DNA of 64,000 nucleotides from an uncultured Clostridia bacterium (GCA_934270565.1 CAKQPR010000001.1:213498-277497), one strand, 5' to 3'. Positions 50,519 through 59,540 are shown, counted from the first letter of the stretch. The notes: a model not told the origin generated them from the sequence alone. A program made the numbers and translations.

Positions 50519-51228
50519 TGCCGCCTCCACTCGCCCAGCACGAACGCCGTAACCGCCGTGACCGCCACGCAAGCCGTTTCGGCGCGGAGTATGCGCTCGC
50601 CGAGCGTAACGCTTCCGCCCACGATTTCCTTGATTTTCGCCGCTTCTTCGCGAGAAAAACCGCCCTCGCTCCCGACGATTATCGCGACCGTGCCGACTTC
50701 GCCCTTTAAGAAGTCGAACCCGCCTTCCCGCTCGTTTTCATACGGAAAAACGATCTTGTCGAAGCCTTTAAGCCGTTCGATGACGTCGGCGACGTTTACA
50801 ACGTTTTCCACCGTCGGAACTTCGCCGCGTCCGCTCTGTTTCGCCGCTTCGAGCGCGATTTTATTCAGTCTGTCGATTTTAACGCCGTCTGCCGACACCG
50901 ACGAAAAGCGCGACAGAAACGGCACGAACCGCTTTATTCCGAGCTCGGTGCATTTCTGCACGACGAAATCGTTTCTTTCGTTCTTCATCGCGCCGAAAAA
51001 CAGCGTGATTTCGTGTTTCGGCTCGCTCGTCGAGGGCGCGACCCCGCGAATTTCCGCGGTCGTTCTGTCCTTTGTGATTTCGGTAATGACGGCGGTATAC
51101 TCGATTCCGTCCGAACAAACGACGATTTCGTCGCCCCGCCGCGCGCGAAGCGAATACGCGACGTGCTTGTGATCGTCGCCCGTGAGAATTACTGTATCGC
51201 CGTCCGGTTTTACGAAAAGTTTTCTCAT
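50515..51228 (-). CDS. rsmE: 16S rRNA m3U1498 methyltransferase RsmE
   Basis: A 237-aa SPOUT-class enzyme that methylates 16S rRNA U1498. It begins with a PUA-like domain (MRKLFVKPDGDTVILTGDDHKHV) and ends with the knot region (VGTVAIIVGSEGGFSREEAA, VTLGERILRAETACVAVTAV), which is diagnostic. It overlaps prmA and mtaB by 4 bp each. Confidence 0.95.
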   Translation of the reverse strand: MRKLFVKPDGDTVILTGDDHKHVAYSLRARRGDEIVVCSDGIEYTAVITEITKDRTTAEIRGVAPSTSEPKHEITLFFGAMKNERNDFVVQKCTELGIKRFVPFLSRFSSVSADGVKIDRLNKIALEAAKQSGRGEVPTVENVVNVADVIERLKGFDKIVFPYENEREGGFDFLKGEVGTVAIIVGSEGGFSREEAAKIKEIVGGSVTLGERILRAETACVAVTAVTAFVLGEWRRQ

Positions 51229-52139
51229 TTCTTTCTAAGCAGCATCGCCTGCCACTCCCCCGCTATTTCCTTTTTCACGACGTCGAACGAACGCGCGTAG
51301 CAGTTTTCGACCTCTGCCGCGCGGGCGTGGATAATGCCGCTTATAACCGCGTAATCGCCGCTGTTTATCACTCCGCCGAGCTTGTCGTAAAGCCGAATGA
51401 GCACGTCGGCAGTTATGTTCGCGAGCACAAAGTCCGCTTTTTCGCCGCCGAGGTCGAGATCGCCGCAAATCACCTTGCAAACGTTTTCCACTCCGTTGAG
51501 GCGAGCGTTGTACTCGGTCGCTTCCGTTGCGAGCGGGTCGAGGTCGGACAAAAGTACCGATTTCGCGCTCAGCCGCGCGGCGGTAATGCCTAAAATTCCG
51601 CTGCCGCAACCCATATCTATAACGCGCTTGCCCGCGATTCCGACTTCCTGCATGAGCGAAACGCAAAGCGCGGTTGTTTCGTGATTACCCGTGCCGAACG
51701 CCATCCCCGGTTCGATATACACGGGAACGCCGCCGCCCGTATATCTGATCCATGCGGGCACGATCGTAACGCCTTTGATTTCGATGGGCGCGTAGTATTT
51801 GCGCCACTCGTTTTCCCAGTCCTCCGAGTTGATTTCGCGGGCGACCGTTTCGAGACTGCCGAGCGGAATAAACGATTCGTTTTTTAGCTCGCTAAGCGCC
51901 GCTTCGAGACGGGCGGGTGAAAAGTCAAGCGGGAAAAAACCGATTACCGAAACTTTATCGTCGGTCGGTTTCAGAAGGCTTTCGTCCACGTAATCCCAGC
52001 TGATTTTCTTTTCTATAAGCTCTCTCACGTCCGCGCCGTCGCGGATTTCGATGCCGTCGCTTCCCTCGTCGAACATAAGGCTTGCGACAAGGTCTGCTCC
52101 GTCGTGCGTGGTAGAAACGTTTATCTGCAAATAACGCAT
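51225..52139 (-). CDS. prmA: Ribosomal protein L11 methyltransferase PrmA
   Basis: A 304-aa SAM-dependent enzyme that methylates L11. It has a small substrate-binding N-terminal domain and a Rossmann domain with VIDMGCGSGILGITAARL. EPGMAFGTGNHETTALC and DFVLANITADVL are PrmA signatures. It is the first gene of the operon, with AAAGGAG upstream of the ATG and a consensus promoter. Confidence 0.95.
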   Translation of the reverse strand: MRYLQINVSTTHDGADLVASLMFDEGSDGIEIRDGADVRELIEKKISWDYVDESLLKPTDDKVSVIGFFPLDFSPARLEAALSELKNESFIPLGSLETVAREINSEDWENEWRKYYAPIEIKGVTIVPAWIRYTGGGVPVYIEPGMAFGTGNHETTALCVSLMQEVGIAGKRVIDMGCGSGILGITAARLSAKSVLLSDLDPLATEATEYNARLNGVENVCKVICGDLDLGGEKADFVLANITADVLIRLYDKLGGVINSGDYAVISGIIHARAAEVENCYARSFDVVKKEIAGEWQAMLLRKK

Positions 52140-52167
52140 TGTTTTCTCCTTTTGTGTCTACCATATA

Positions 52168-52196
52168 ATTATAGCGCGTTTTCGCCGATAAATCAA
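52168..52196 (-). promoter_or_regulatory. Sigma-A promoter of the prmA operon
   Basis: TTGATT (52191-52196), 17 bp, TATAAT (52168-52173) on the minus strand. Confidence 0.85.
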
Positions 52197-52212
52197 CTAA
52201 ATAGGTGTCGTT

Positions 52213-52407
52213 ATGTACTTCAATTACCACGCAAAAGCCAAAAATCTGATAAAATCGGGACATCTCGTGCGGTTTGAATTTCTTAAAAAATGGAACTCCG
52301 TTTCGCCCGCGCTCGTTCTCTTTTTCGACTGCGCCCCGCCTATGCCGATCCGCGAACATCGTTTCGAAGAATATCTGAAACTGATCGAGGAAACGACAAG
52401 TCGGTAA
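52213..52407 (+). CDS. Small conserved-looking hypothetical protein (64 aa)
   Basis: The ORF reads MYFNYHAKAKNLIKSGHLVR.. with a PALVLFFDCAPPMPIREHRF stretch and a C-terminal EEYLKLIEE helix. The mix of basic, aromatic and Pro residues looks protein-like and unlike the repeat-derived ORFs nearby. AGGTGTCGTT gives a modest ribosome site. It is divergent from prmA, and the start regions are only 73 nt apart. I cannot name a family with confidence. Confidence 0.55.
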   Translation: MYFNYHAKAKNLIKSGHLVRFEFLKKWNSVSPALVLFFDCAPPMPIREHRFEEYLKLIEETTSR

Positions 52408-52860
52408 GTTGCGTAGGACGATGAGCCGCCGTGCGGCGCGGGTGTTTTGGAGTTGTACCGTTCCACGGCTTTCGTGTTCGCTCCCGCCTTGGTCTCGACT
52501 TCGCTCGAGATGACGGAGCTATGTACCGTTACGCTTGGTTGGCGGCGGGACGAGGGCGTCCCGCCCTACCGATGCGGAAAACAACAATCCAAACAAATAC
52601 TTGCCCGCGGCGTTACACCTTTGCGGGCGGACGAGGGCGTCCGCCCCTACCGCGCTCTATCGAAAGTAAGTACAGGCATCGCCGACTTGCCGACGGCGGC
52701 TCGCCGTTCGCTCCCGCCTTGGTCTAGACTTCGCTCGAGATGACGAAGCTATGTACCGCTACGCTTGGTTGGCGGCGGGACGAGGGCGTCCCGCCCTACC
52801 GAAGCGGAATACGCTATTAAAACGATATACCGTAACCACACGGAAGTCACCCGACTACCC
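52408..52860. repeat. Intergenic repeat island (two R4 copies, R3)
   Basis: Two near-identical R4 blocks (about 52480-52575 and 52705-52805) enclose R3 (52623-52652) and the TAAGTACAGGCATCGCCGAC piece. R4 here runs into a GGGACGAGGGCGTCCC palindrome. Confidence 0.8.
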
Positions 52861-52944
52861 CACTACTATAACTTATTTCGACCTTTAAAGCGTTGCGGGG
52901 TCTGGGACACAGTCGCAAGTGTCCCAGCGGCTTTTTTGCATACT

Positions 52945-53230
52945 TTTTTCTCCGCCTGAAAAAAGTATGAATTCTGTTTCCTTTCTTAAAGGAAAATTTG
53001 TTACTATTCTAAAAGTAAACCATAGCGGTAGCGCGTTTTCTCCGCACGAAAAAAGTAGATTACATTTCCTTTCTTTACTAAAGAAAACCTGTTTGTTACT
53101 ATTCTAAAAGTAAATCATAGCGATAGCGCGTTTTCTCCGCACGAAAAAAGTAGATTACATTTCCTTTCTTTTCTAAAGAAATAATTTGTTACTATTCTAA
53201 AAGTAAGCCATAACGGTAGCGACCCTGTTT
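52945..53230. repeat. About 94-bp tandem repeat, three copies, with a long hairpin
   Basis: CATACTTTTTTC and GAAAAAAGTATG (about 52939-52970) form a 12-bp hairpin. After it the block CCTTTCTT..AAAG / TTGTTACTATTCTAAAAGTAA / CATAGCGGTAGCG occurs three times, with TTACTATTCT at 53001, 53096 and 53189 (spacing 95 and 93). A degenerate fourth unit follows to 53300. No gene seen. Confidence 0.8.
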
Positions 53231-53304
53231 GTCTCATTTTCAAAAGAGAGCCATAGCGGCAGCGAATGCGGCAGCGACACGTAGTGGCAACGAGTGCGGT
53301 AGCG

Positions 53305-53346
53305 CAAAAAAAACGGTCGGGCGATTTTGTCGTTCCGACCGTTTTC
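53305..53346 (-). terminator. Intrinsic terminator of the hrcA-dnaJ operon
   Basis: AAAACGGTCGG and CCGACCGTTTT form an 11-bp stem; on the minus strand T8 follows. Confidence 0.9.
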
Positions 53347-53381
53347 TTAAATTTCGGTATAATGTTCGCCGCGCGACGAGG

Positions 53382-54488
53382 TTATTTCGCCTTGTTCTTG
53401 AACACGGTTACTTTGTCGTACTGCGAATCTTTCAGAGTTGCGGTGAACTCTTTGAGTTTAGCTTTCTGGTCCTTGGTGAGTTTCTTGGGAAGTTCGACGA
53501 GGACGGTGACGTACATATTGCCCGTGCCGCGTTTGGTCGTAATTCCGTGCCCCTTGAGGGTAAGTACGGTGCCGCTTGCGACGCCTTCGCTGAGCGAGAA
53601 CTGAAGGTCCGTGCCCTTGAGGGTGGGAACCTTGACCTTGTCGCCGAGCATAGCCTGCTCGAACGTAACGGGGAGCTCGATATAAAGGTCCGCGCCCACG
53701 CGCTTGAACAGCTTATGCGGCTGAACGTTGATTACGATCATCAGACTGCCGGCGCTACCGTTCGAAGCCCGATCGCCTTCGCCGCGCACGGTGAGAACCT
53801 GACCGGTTTCCACGCCCGCGGGGAAATTGACTTTGAGCTTGACGGGTTTGCGCAGAATTCCCGCGCCGCCGCAAGTCGGGCACTTCTCTTCGATGATCTT
53901 GCCTTTACCGCGGCAAGCCGAGCAAACGCGTTCGCTGACGACTCTGCCGAACGGCGTATCCTGAGCGTATTTGACGCGACCGGTACCGCCGCAAGTCGAG
54001 CAAGGTTTGAACTTCGTGCCGTCCTTGGCGCCCGTGCCCTTACAGTCGGGGCATTGCTCGGAGCGCGAGAACGAAATTTCTTTCTGCGTGCCGAACGCGG
54101 CTTCCTCGAACGTAAGCGTGACTTCGATCTGAATATCGCTGCCCGTTTCCTCGCGAGCGGACGACGAGCGCCCGCCGCCTCCGCCGAACATATCGAAGAT
54201 GCTGTCGAAAACCGACCCGCCGCCTCCGCCGAACCCGCTGAATCCCTCGAAGCCGCCGAACCCGCCGCCTCCGCCCATAGGCGAAGGATTGTCGTATTCG
54301 GCTTTCTTCTTCGGGTCGGAAAGCGTATCGTAAGCTTCGGAAATCTCCTTGAACTTATTAGCCGCTTCCTCGTCGTTCGGATGAAGGTCGGGATGGTACT
54401 GACGCGCGAGCTTTCTGTAAGCGGACTTGATCTCCTCCGCCGAAGCGTCTTTACTCACACCGAGAACGTCATAAAACGATTTTGCCAT
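53382..54488 (-). CDS. dnaJ: Chaperone DnaJ
   Basis: A 368-aa co-chaperone that delivers substrates to DnaK and triggers its ATPase. J domain at 1-70 with the HPD motif in ARQYHPDLHPN, a long Gly/Phe region (75-115), four CxxCxGxG zinc motifs (CPDCKGTG, CSTCGGTG, CSACRGKG, CPTCGGAG) and two C-terminal substrate domains. It lies 18 nt after dnaK, as last gene of the heat-shock operon. Confidence 0.97.
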   Translation of the reverse strand: MAKSFYDVLGVSKDASAEEIKSAYRKLARQYHPDLHPNDEEAANKFKEISEAYDTLSDPKKKAEYDNPSPMGGGGGFGGFEGFSGFGGGGGSVFDSIFDMFGGGGGRSSSAREETGSDIQIEVTLTFEEAAFGTQKEISFSRSEQCPDCKGTGAKDGTKFKPCSTCGGTGRVKYAQDTPFGRVVSERVCSACRGKGKIIEEKCPTCGGAGILRKPVKLKVNFPAGVETGQVLTVRGEGDRASNGSAGSLMIVINVQPHKLFKRVGADLYIELPVTFEQAMLGDKVKVPTLKGTDLQFSLSEGVASGTVLTLKGHGITTKRGTGNMYVTVLVELPKKLTKDQKAKLKEFTATLKDSQYDKVTVFKNKAK

Positions 54489-54506
54489 TTCTACTCCCGA
54501 CGCGAA

Positions 54507-56324
54507 TTAAACTTCTTCCGCGTCTACTACGTTGTCGTCGTTTGCGCCGCCGTTACCGTTCTGCGCGCCGCCCTCGGGGTTGCCTCCCGCCTGAGCGTAA
54601 AGCTTGGTGAATACTTCGTTGGAAACCTTCTGAAGCTCTTCCGTTTCCTTCTTGATAGCGTCGAGGTCGTCGCCCTTGAGCGTTTCTTTCGCCTTGGCTA
54701 CAGCCGCTTCGAGTTTGGACTTGTCGTCGGCGGCTATCTTCTCGCCCGATTCGGAAACGACTTTCTCGATCTGGAACACGAGCGTGTCGAGCCCGTTCTT
54801 CGCGTCTACGCCCTCTTTACGTTTAGCGTCCTCGGCGGCGAATTTCTCCGCGTCGTCGATAGCGCGCTGAATATCCGCTTCGCTGAGGTTGGACGAAGCC
54901 GTGATGGTAACGGACTGCTCCTTGCCGGTGCCTTTATCCTTAGCCGAAACGTGAACTATGCCGTTCGCGTCGATATCGAAAGTGACTTCGATCTGCGGAA
55001 TACCTCTCGGAGCGGGCGCGATACCGCCGAGCTCGAAACGAGCAAGCGTTTTGTTGTCCGCAGCCATGGGGCGTTCGCCCTGAAGAACGTGGATATCGAC
55101 GGCGGGCTGATTGTCCGCGGCGGTCGAGAATATCTGCGACTTCTTGGTCGGGATCGTGGTGTTACGGTCGATGATCTTGGTGCAAACGCCGCCCATCGTC
55201 TCGATACCGAGCGAAAGCGGGGTTACGTCGAGAAGAAGAACGTCTTTTACGTCGCCGCCGAGAACGCCGCCCTGAATAGCAGCGCCGATAGCGACGCACT
55301 CGTCGGGGTTAATTCCCTTGAACGGCTCTTTGCCGGTAACTTTTCTTACGGCGTCCACTACGCACGGAACACGGGTCGAGCCGCCGACGAGGATAACCTT
55401 GTCGATCTGATCGGCGGTGTAGCCGGCGTCGGACATAGCGCGTTTGGTAAGGTCCACCGTCTGCTGAACGAGGTCGGAGATAAGCGCTTCGAATTTCTGA
55501 CGGCTGAGGTCCACGTCGAGGTGAAGCGGACCGCTCTCGCCCATCGAAATGAACGGAAGGCTGATCTTGGTGTTGTTAAGCGTGGACAGCTCGATCTTAG
55601 CTTTTTCGGCGGCCTCTTTAAGTCTCTGCATAGCCATACGGTCTTTGCTGAGGTCTACGCCGTTGTCCTTTTTGAAGGTGTCGACGAGGTAGTTCATGAT
55701 GCGCTGGTCGAAGTCGTCGCCGCCGAGACGGTTGTTGCCCGCGGTTGCGAGAACTTCGAACACGCCGTCGCCGATTTCGAGGATCGAAATATCGAACGTA
55801 CCGCCGCCGAGGTCGTAAATGAATACTTTCTGGTTCTTGTCTTTACCCTTGTCAAGCCCGTAAGCGAGCGCCGCCGCGGTGGGTTCGTTGATGATACGCT
55901 TTACGTCAAGTCCCGCGATACGTCCTGCGTCCTTGGTCGCCTGACGCTGAGCGTCGGTAAAGTATGCGGGAACAGTGATGACCGCTTCGGTGACTTTCTG
56001 TCCGAGGTAGCTTTCCGCGTCCGCTTTGAGCTTGCCGAGGATCATCGCGCTAAGTTCCTGCGGCGAATAAGCCTTGCCGTCGATGTTCACTTTATGATCC
56101 GAACCCATTTCGCGTTTGATCGAAATAACCGTTCTGTCGGGGTTTGCGACCGCCTGATGTTTAGCTACCTGACCGACGAGTCTTTCGCCGTCTTTGGCAA
56201 AGCCGATAACCGACGGGGTTGTTCTTGCTCCCTCGCTGTTGGGGATAACGACGGGCTCGCCGCCTTCGAGCACCGCTACGCAAGAGTTGGTTGTTCCTAA
56301 GTCAATTCCTATAATCTTTCCCAT
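54507..56324 (-). CDS. dnaK: Chaperone DnaK (Hsp70)
   Basis: A 605-aa Hsp70. The ATPase domain starts IIGIDLGTTNSCVAVLEGG and carries FIYDLGGGTFDISILE and VILVGGSTRVPCV. The substrate domain (about 370-490) has LLLDVTPLSLGIETMGGV, followed by a helical lid. The tail is Gly/Asn-rich, ends NVVDAEEV and is shorter than in E. coli DnaK. AGGAGG precedes the ATG. It lies 22 nt after grpE. Confidence 0.98.
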   Translation of the reverse strand: MGKIIGIDLGTTNSCVAVLEGGEPVVIPNSEGARTTPSVIGFAKDGERLVGQVAKHQAVANPDRTVISIKREMGSDHKVNIDGKAYSPQELSAMILGKLKADAESYLGQKVTEAVITVPAYFTDAQRQATKDAGRIAGLDVKRIINEPTAAALAYGLDKGKDKNQKVFIYDLGGGTFDISILEIGDGVFEVLATAGNNRLGGDDFDQRIMNYLVDTFKKDNGVDLSKDRMAMQRLKEAAEKAKIELSTLNNTKISLPFISMGESGPLHLDVDLSRQKFEALISDLVQQTVDLTKRAMSDAGYTADQIDKVILVGGSTRVPCVVDAVRKVTGKEPFKGINPDECVAIGAAIQGGVLGGDVKDVLLLDVTPLSLGIETMGGVCTKIIDRNTTIPTKKSQIFSTAADNQPAVDIHVLQGERPMAADNKTLARFELGGIAPAPRGIPQIEVTFDIDANGIVHVSAKDKGTGKEQSVTITASSNLSEADIQRAIDDAEKFAAEDAKRKEGVDAKNGLDTLVFQIEKVVSESGEKIAADDKSKLEAAVAKAKETLKGDDLDAIKKETEELQKVSNEVFTKLYAQAGGNPEGGAQNGNGGANDDNVVDAEEV

Positions 56325-56346
56325 AATAAATATCCTCCTGAAATTC

Positions 56347-56901
56347 TTATTTGTTAATTATCACACGAGCGGCGCGGATCACGCGATCGCCCATGACGTA
56401 ACCTTTCTGAAATACCGTTTTCACGGTGTCCCGATCCTCTTCCTTTTCGGCGGGAGCCTGCATTATCGCTTCGTGAAACCGCGGATCGAACGGTTTTCCT
56501 TCCGCTTCGATTTCCGTCACGCCGTAACTTTTCAGTAAATCGGTGATCTGATCGGAAATCATCTTAAAACCTTTTTGCACGTTTTCGTCCGCTACCATCT
56601 GCGTTGCTTGCGCGATCACGTCGGTGAGCGGAAGAATTTTCTTTATAACGTCGATCGTCGCGTCCTCGCGAGCCTTGCGGGCGTTGTCGTTGGTGCGGCG
56701 GCGGTAGTTGTCGAATTCCGCCTGAAGTCTCTGCGCCATGTCCGTCATCTCGTCCGCGCGCTTACTTTCCTGCTCGGCTTTCGACTTGATCTCCGCGATC
56801 TCGCCGATAAGCCCGTCGATCGTTATTTCCTGTTTTTCGTCTTTTTCTTCGGTCGGTTCGGTTTTCTCTTCCCCGACGTCTTTTATTTCTTCGTCTTTCA
56901 T
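56347..56901 (-). CDS. grpE: Nucleotide exchange factor GrpE
   Basis: A 184-aa protein with an acidic N-terminus, a long coiled coil (30-95, with AEFDNYRRRTNDNARKAREDA) and a C-terminal beta domain (GKPFDPRFHEAIMQAPA). It releases ADP from DnaK. It lies 11 nt after hrcA. Confidence 0.96.
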   Translation of the reverse strand: MKDEEIKDVGEEKTEPTEEKDEKQEITIDGLIGEIAEIKSKAEQESKRADEMTDMAQRLQAEFDNYRRRTNDNARKAREDATIDVIKKILPLTDVIAQATQMVADENVQKGFKMISDQITDLLKSYGVTEIEAEGKPFDPRFHEAIMQAPAEKEEDRDTVKTVFQKGYVMGDRVIRAARVIINK

Positions 56902-56912
56902 TTCGTTACGAT

Positions 56913-57944
56913 TTACTCCTTGTCTTTATCTTCGTCCGCGCCCAGCGTTTTACCGACGTAATCGAGCACCGACAGCACCTTCGAGTAGTCCATTCGGATC
57001 GGTCCGATAACGCCCGCGTTGCCCACCGAAACGCCGTTCACCTTGTAACTCATCGTCACGATCGCGCATTCCGGAACGCCTTCCGCGATTTCGTTTTCCT
57101 TGCCGATCCGCACCGAGAAGTCCACGCCGTCCTGCGTTTTGAATATCGCCGGAAGTCTGTCCTTTTCCTCGAGTATCCCCAGCATCGCGCGCGCCTTTTT
57201 AACGTTCGCGTATTCGGGCTGGTCGAGGATTTTCGAGCTTCCCTCGAGCACGATGTCGCCCACGCCGCCGTTTTCGACGTAATCTTCGAGTATGTCGATT
57301 ATCGCTTTGAAAAGGTTCTCGTACTCGCGTTTCACGCCTTCGATCAGCTCGTCGGGTTCCACGATCTCTCCGATAGTGTGCCCGCCGAACGCGTCCGATA
57401 TGAATTCGCTCGCCGCCGCGAAATAACTTTCCGGCATATCCGAGTTAAGTTCGATCTTAGCGTCTTTGAGCACGCCGAGGTTGGTGACGATTATCACGAG
57501 CGCCGAAGTCGTATTGAGCTTTACGATCTTGACCGATTCGATCACCGCGCCGCTGAGGTCCGGTATCATCGCCACGCTCGTAAGCCCCGAGATTTCCGAA
57601 ATCATCTTTGCCGTCGAACGCAGCATATCGTCGATTTCGGTGATCTTGCGGTCGAAGTAACTGTTCATTACTTTCAGCTCGCTCTTCGTCAGTCTGTGCC
57701 GAGGCATCAGCTTGTTGACGTAAAGTTTGTACGCCTCCGCCGTAGGCACCCGCCCCGCCGAAGTGTGCGGCTGTTCGAGGTAGCCCATCTCTTCGAGCGC
57801 AGCAAGCTCGTTACGGATCGTCGCGGAACTGAGCTCGGGCAGATAATCGTTCTTGATCTGCGCCGAAGAAATCGGCTCGCAACTCACGATGTAGCTGTCT
57901 ACCACCGCTTGAATTATCTTTTCTTTTCTCGGCGATATTGCCAT
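56913..57944 (-). CDS. hrcA: Heat-inducible transcription repressor HrcA
   Basis: A 343-aa repressor with an N-terminal winged helix (REKIIQAVVDSYIVSCEPIS, LSSATIRNELAALEEMGYL) and a GAF-like middle/C-terminal region. It binds CIRCE elements and is released on heat shock when GroE is occupied by unfolded proteins. The site at 58085-58111 lies just upstream, so the operon is autoregulated. GGAGCGGAAAC precedes the ATG. Confidence 0.97.
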   Translation of the reverse strand: MAISPRKEKIIQAVVDSYIVSCEPISSAQIKNDYLPELSSATIRNELAALEEMGYLEQPHTSAGRVPTAEAYKLYVNKLMPRHRLTKSELKVMNSYFDRKITEIDDMLRSTAKMISEISGLTSVAMIPDLSGAVIESVKIVKLNTTSALVIIVTNLGVLKDAKIELNSDMPESYFAAASEFISDAFGGHTIGEIVEPDELIEGVKREYENLFKAIIDILEDYVENGGVGDIVLEGSSKILDQPEYANVKKARAMLGILEEKDRLPAIFKTQDGVDFSVRIGKENEIAEGVPECAIVTMSYKVNGVSVGNAGVIGPIRMDYSKVLSVLDYVGKTLGADEDKDKE

Positions 57945-58084
57945 GTTTCCGCTCCTTTCCGCGCTTCGCGGCTTGATTTGCTCTCGTCCGAAGCTCGCAC
58001 TTCGCTTCGTTCGCTTTTGCCTCTCCTCCCGCCGCGCCCGTTATTGCGGTTCGGTTTCGGTTTAGCAATCGTTCGCTTTGTTTA

Positions 58085-58111
58085 TTAGCACTCTCTTCTT
58101 TCGATTGCTAA
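58085..58111 (-). promoter_or_regulatory. CIRCE operator
   Basis: TTAGCACTC, 9-bp spacer, GATTGCTAA. It matches the consensus inverted repeat (TTAGCACTC-N9-GAGTGCTAA) except for one base in the right arm, and sits just after the -10 box, where HrcA would block transcription. Confidence 0.95.
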
Positions 58112-58114
58112 TAC

Positions 58115-58143
58115 ATTATACATCTTAATTATCGCGTTGTCAA
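58115..58143 (-). promoter_or_regulatory. Sigma-A promoter of the hrcA operon
   Basis: TTGACA (58138-58143), 17 bp, TATAAT (58115-58120): full consensus, as usual for CIRCE-controlled genes. Confidence 0.93.
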
Positions 58144-58179
58144 GAGTTTTTGCGAAAAAATTTTAAATATTTTTTGCAG

Positions 58180-58420
58180 GGAGCGCGAACGGCGAGGTCG
58201 GCGATGGCAGAGAGCCCCTGCGAGCAAGTCGGCGATGCCCGTACTTACTTTCGGTAGAGCGTTGTAGGGGGCGGACGCCCTATCGTCGGCAAAGCCGACA
58301 AATATGGTCGAGAATGTAGTAACAGTATCGTTATCGGCTGACAACCGCAGGGGATTTCTCCACTTCGTTCGGACTATCGTCCTCACTTCGGTCGAAATGA
58401 CATTTAAAAATGGCAAGCTA
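58180..58420. repeat. Intergenic repeats upstream of the heat-shock operon (R2 and relatives)
   Basis: A relative of the 31-bp tandem repeat (58190-58240), an R3 fragment (58265-58280) and reverse R2 (58283-58405). No gene seen. Confidence 0.75.
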
Positions 58421-59206
58421 AACGGTTGATAAAGCGTGGTAGGGGCGGACGCCCTCGTCCGCCCGACGGTATACCGTCAGAGTACAACTACACTTTGGCG
58501 GGCGTAATACCGCCTCGGTAGGGCGGGGCGCCCTCTCCCCGCCGCCAACCTTGAGTAACGGTACTTAGCCCCGTCATCTCGAGCGTAGTCGAGAGATCTC
58601 GCGGGAGCGAATACGAATGCGAGTGAACGGTATGTTTCAAATACTTGTCCGAAGCTGTACGTTATGCGGCGGTCCGAGGGCGAACCGCCCTACCGTCGGC
58701 AAAGCCGACAAATATGGTCGAAAACATTATAACAGTCTCGTTATCGGCTGACTTCCGCGGGGGATTTCTCCACTCCGCTAACGCTTCGGTCGAAATGACA
58801 TTAAAAAGTGACAAATATATAACGGTTGATAAAGCGTGGTAGGGGCGGACGCCCTCGTCCGCCCGACGGTATACCGTCAGAGTACAACTACACTTTGGCG
58901 GGCGTAATACCGCCTCGGTAGGGCGGGGCGCCCTCTCCCCGCCGCCAACCTTGAGTAACGGTACTTAGCCCCGTCATCTCGAGCGCAGTCGAGAGATCTC
59001 GCGGGAGCGAATACGAATGCGAGTGAACGGTATGTTTCAAATACTTGTCCGAGGCTGTACGTTATGCGGCGGTCCGAGGGCGAACCGCCCTACCGTCGGC
59101 TGCGCCGACAAACAAGGTCGAAAATATAGTAACAGTTTCGTTATCGGCTGACAACCGCAGGGGATTTCTCCACTCCGCTAACGCTTCGGTCGAAATGACG
59201 TTAAAA
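58421..59206. repeat. Tandem duplication of a 400-bp composite repeat
   Basis: Copy 1 is 58421-58820 and copy 2 is 58821-59206, with a period of exactly 400 bp and only scattered mismatches. Each unit contains R3, a TGGCGGGCGTAATACCGCC palindrome, a GGGGCGCCCTCTCCCC element, reverse R4 and reverse R2. The unit is a fixed mosaic, so the duplication happened after the mosaic formed. Confidence 0.92.
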
Positions 59207-59249
59207 CACAATGCTTTTCGATGCGGTCGAACGAGAAACGCCCATGCCT

Positions 59250-59485
59250 TATAAGGCTTCCCCTTGGGGGGAAGCTGTCGCGTAGCGACTGATGAGGGGT
59301 TGTCTTTTACGTTTCGTTTGTATTAACCCGACCCCTCATCCGTCTTGCCTGCGCTATCGCTTCGGCAATCCACCTCCCGGCTCGCAACATAGTTGCTTCG
59401 CCGCTTTGGCTAAAAACAGTCACCTGTGGACTGTTTTTACGGCACTTCGTGCCGCCGCGTCGCGCCCCCAAGGGGGAAGGCTTTA
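59250..59485. repeat. R1 copy interrupted by R6
   Basis: The R1 arms (AGGCTTCCCCTTGGGGGGAA at 59250 and CCAAGGGGGAAGGC at 59468) are separated by the usual ATGAGGGG..CCCCTCAT interior plus an extra 86-bp R6 element at 59380-59465. Confidence 0.8.
59380..59465 (-). repeat. R6 hairpin element, copy 4 (86 bp)
   Basis: Reverse orientation; stems GGCAC-GAA-GTGCC, AAAAACAGTC..GACTGTTTTT and GCAAC-TAT-GTTGC. It sits in the right half of an R1 element, between CACCTCC and CCCCAAGGGGG. Confidence 0.88.
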
Positions 59486-59516
59486 AAATGTAAGGCTTTA
59501 CCTCGCCCCCACACGC

Positions 59517-59540
59517 AAAAAACCTCCCCGAGCGGGAAGG
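59517..59540 (-). terminator. Intrinsic terminator of the prfA operon
   Basis: CCTTCCCG-CT-CGGGGAGG (one G-T pair) followed by T6 on the minus strand. It lies 93 nt past the lipoprotein stop codon and may derive from an R1 end. Confidence 0.55.

Noticed and set aside
53229..56300. Long plus-strand open frame (about 1023 codons) opposite dnaK-dnaJ
   Set aside because: It is antisense to two unmistakable genes, has low-complexity Arg/Val/Phe-rich composition, and results from their codon bias. Similar frames oppose tex, the AAA-FtsK gene and the 504-aa gene.
58645..59254. Small plus-strand ORFs (about 65-69 codons) inside the 400-bp duplication
   Set aside because: They are translations of repeat families R2 and R3, lack ribosome sites, and recur wherever the repeats occur.
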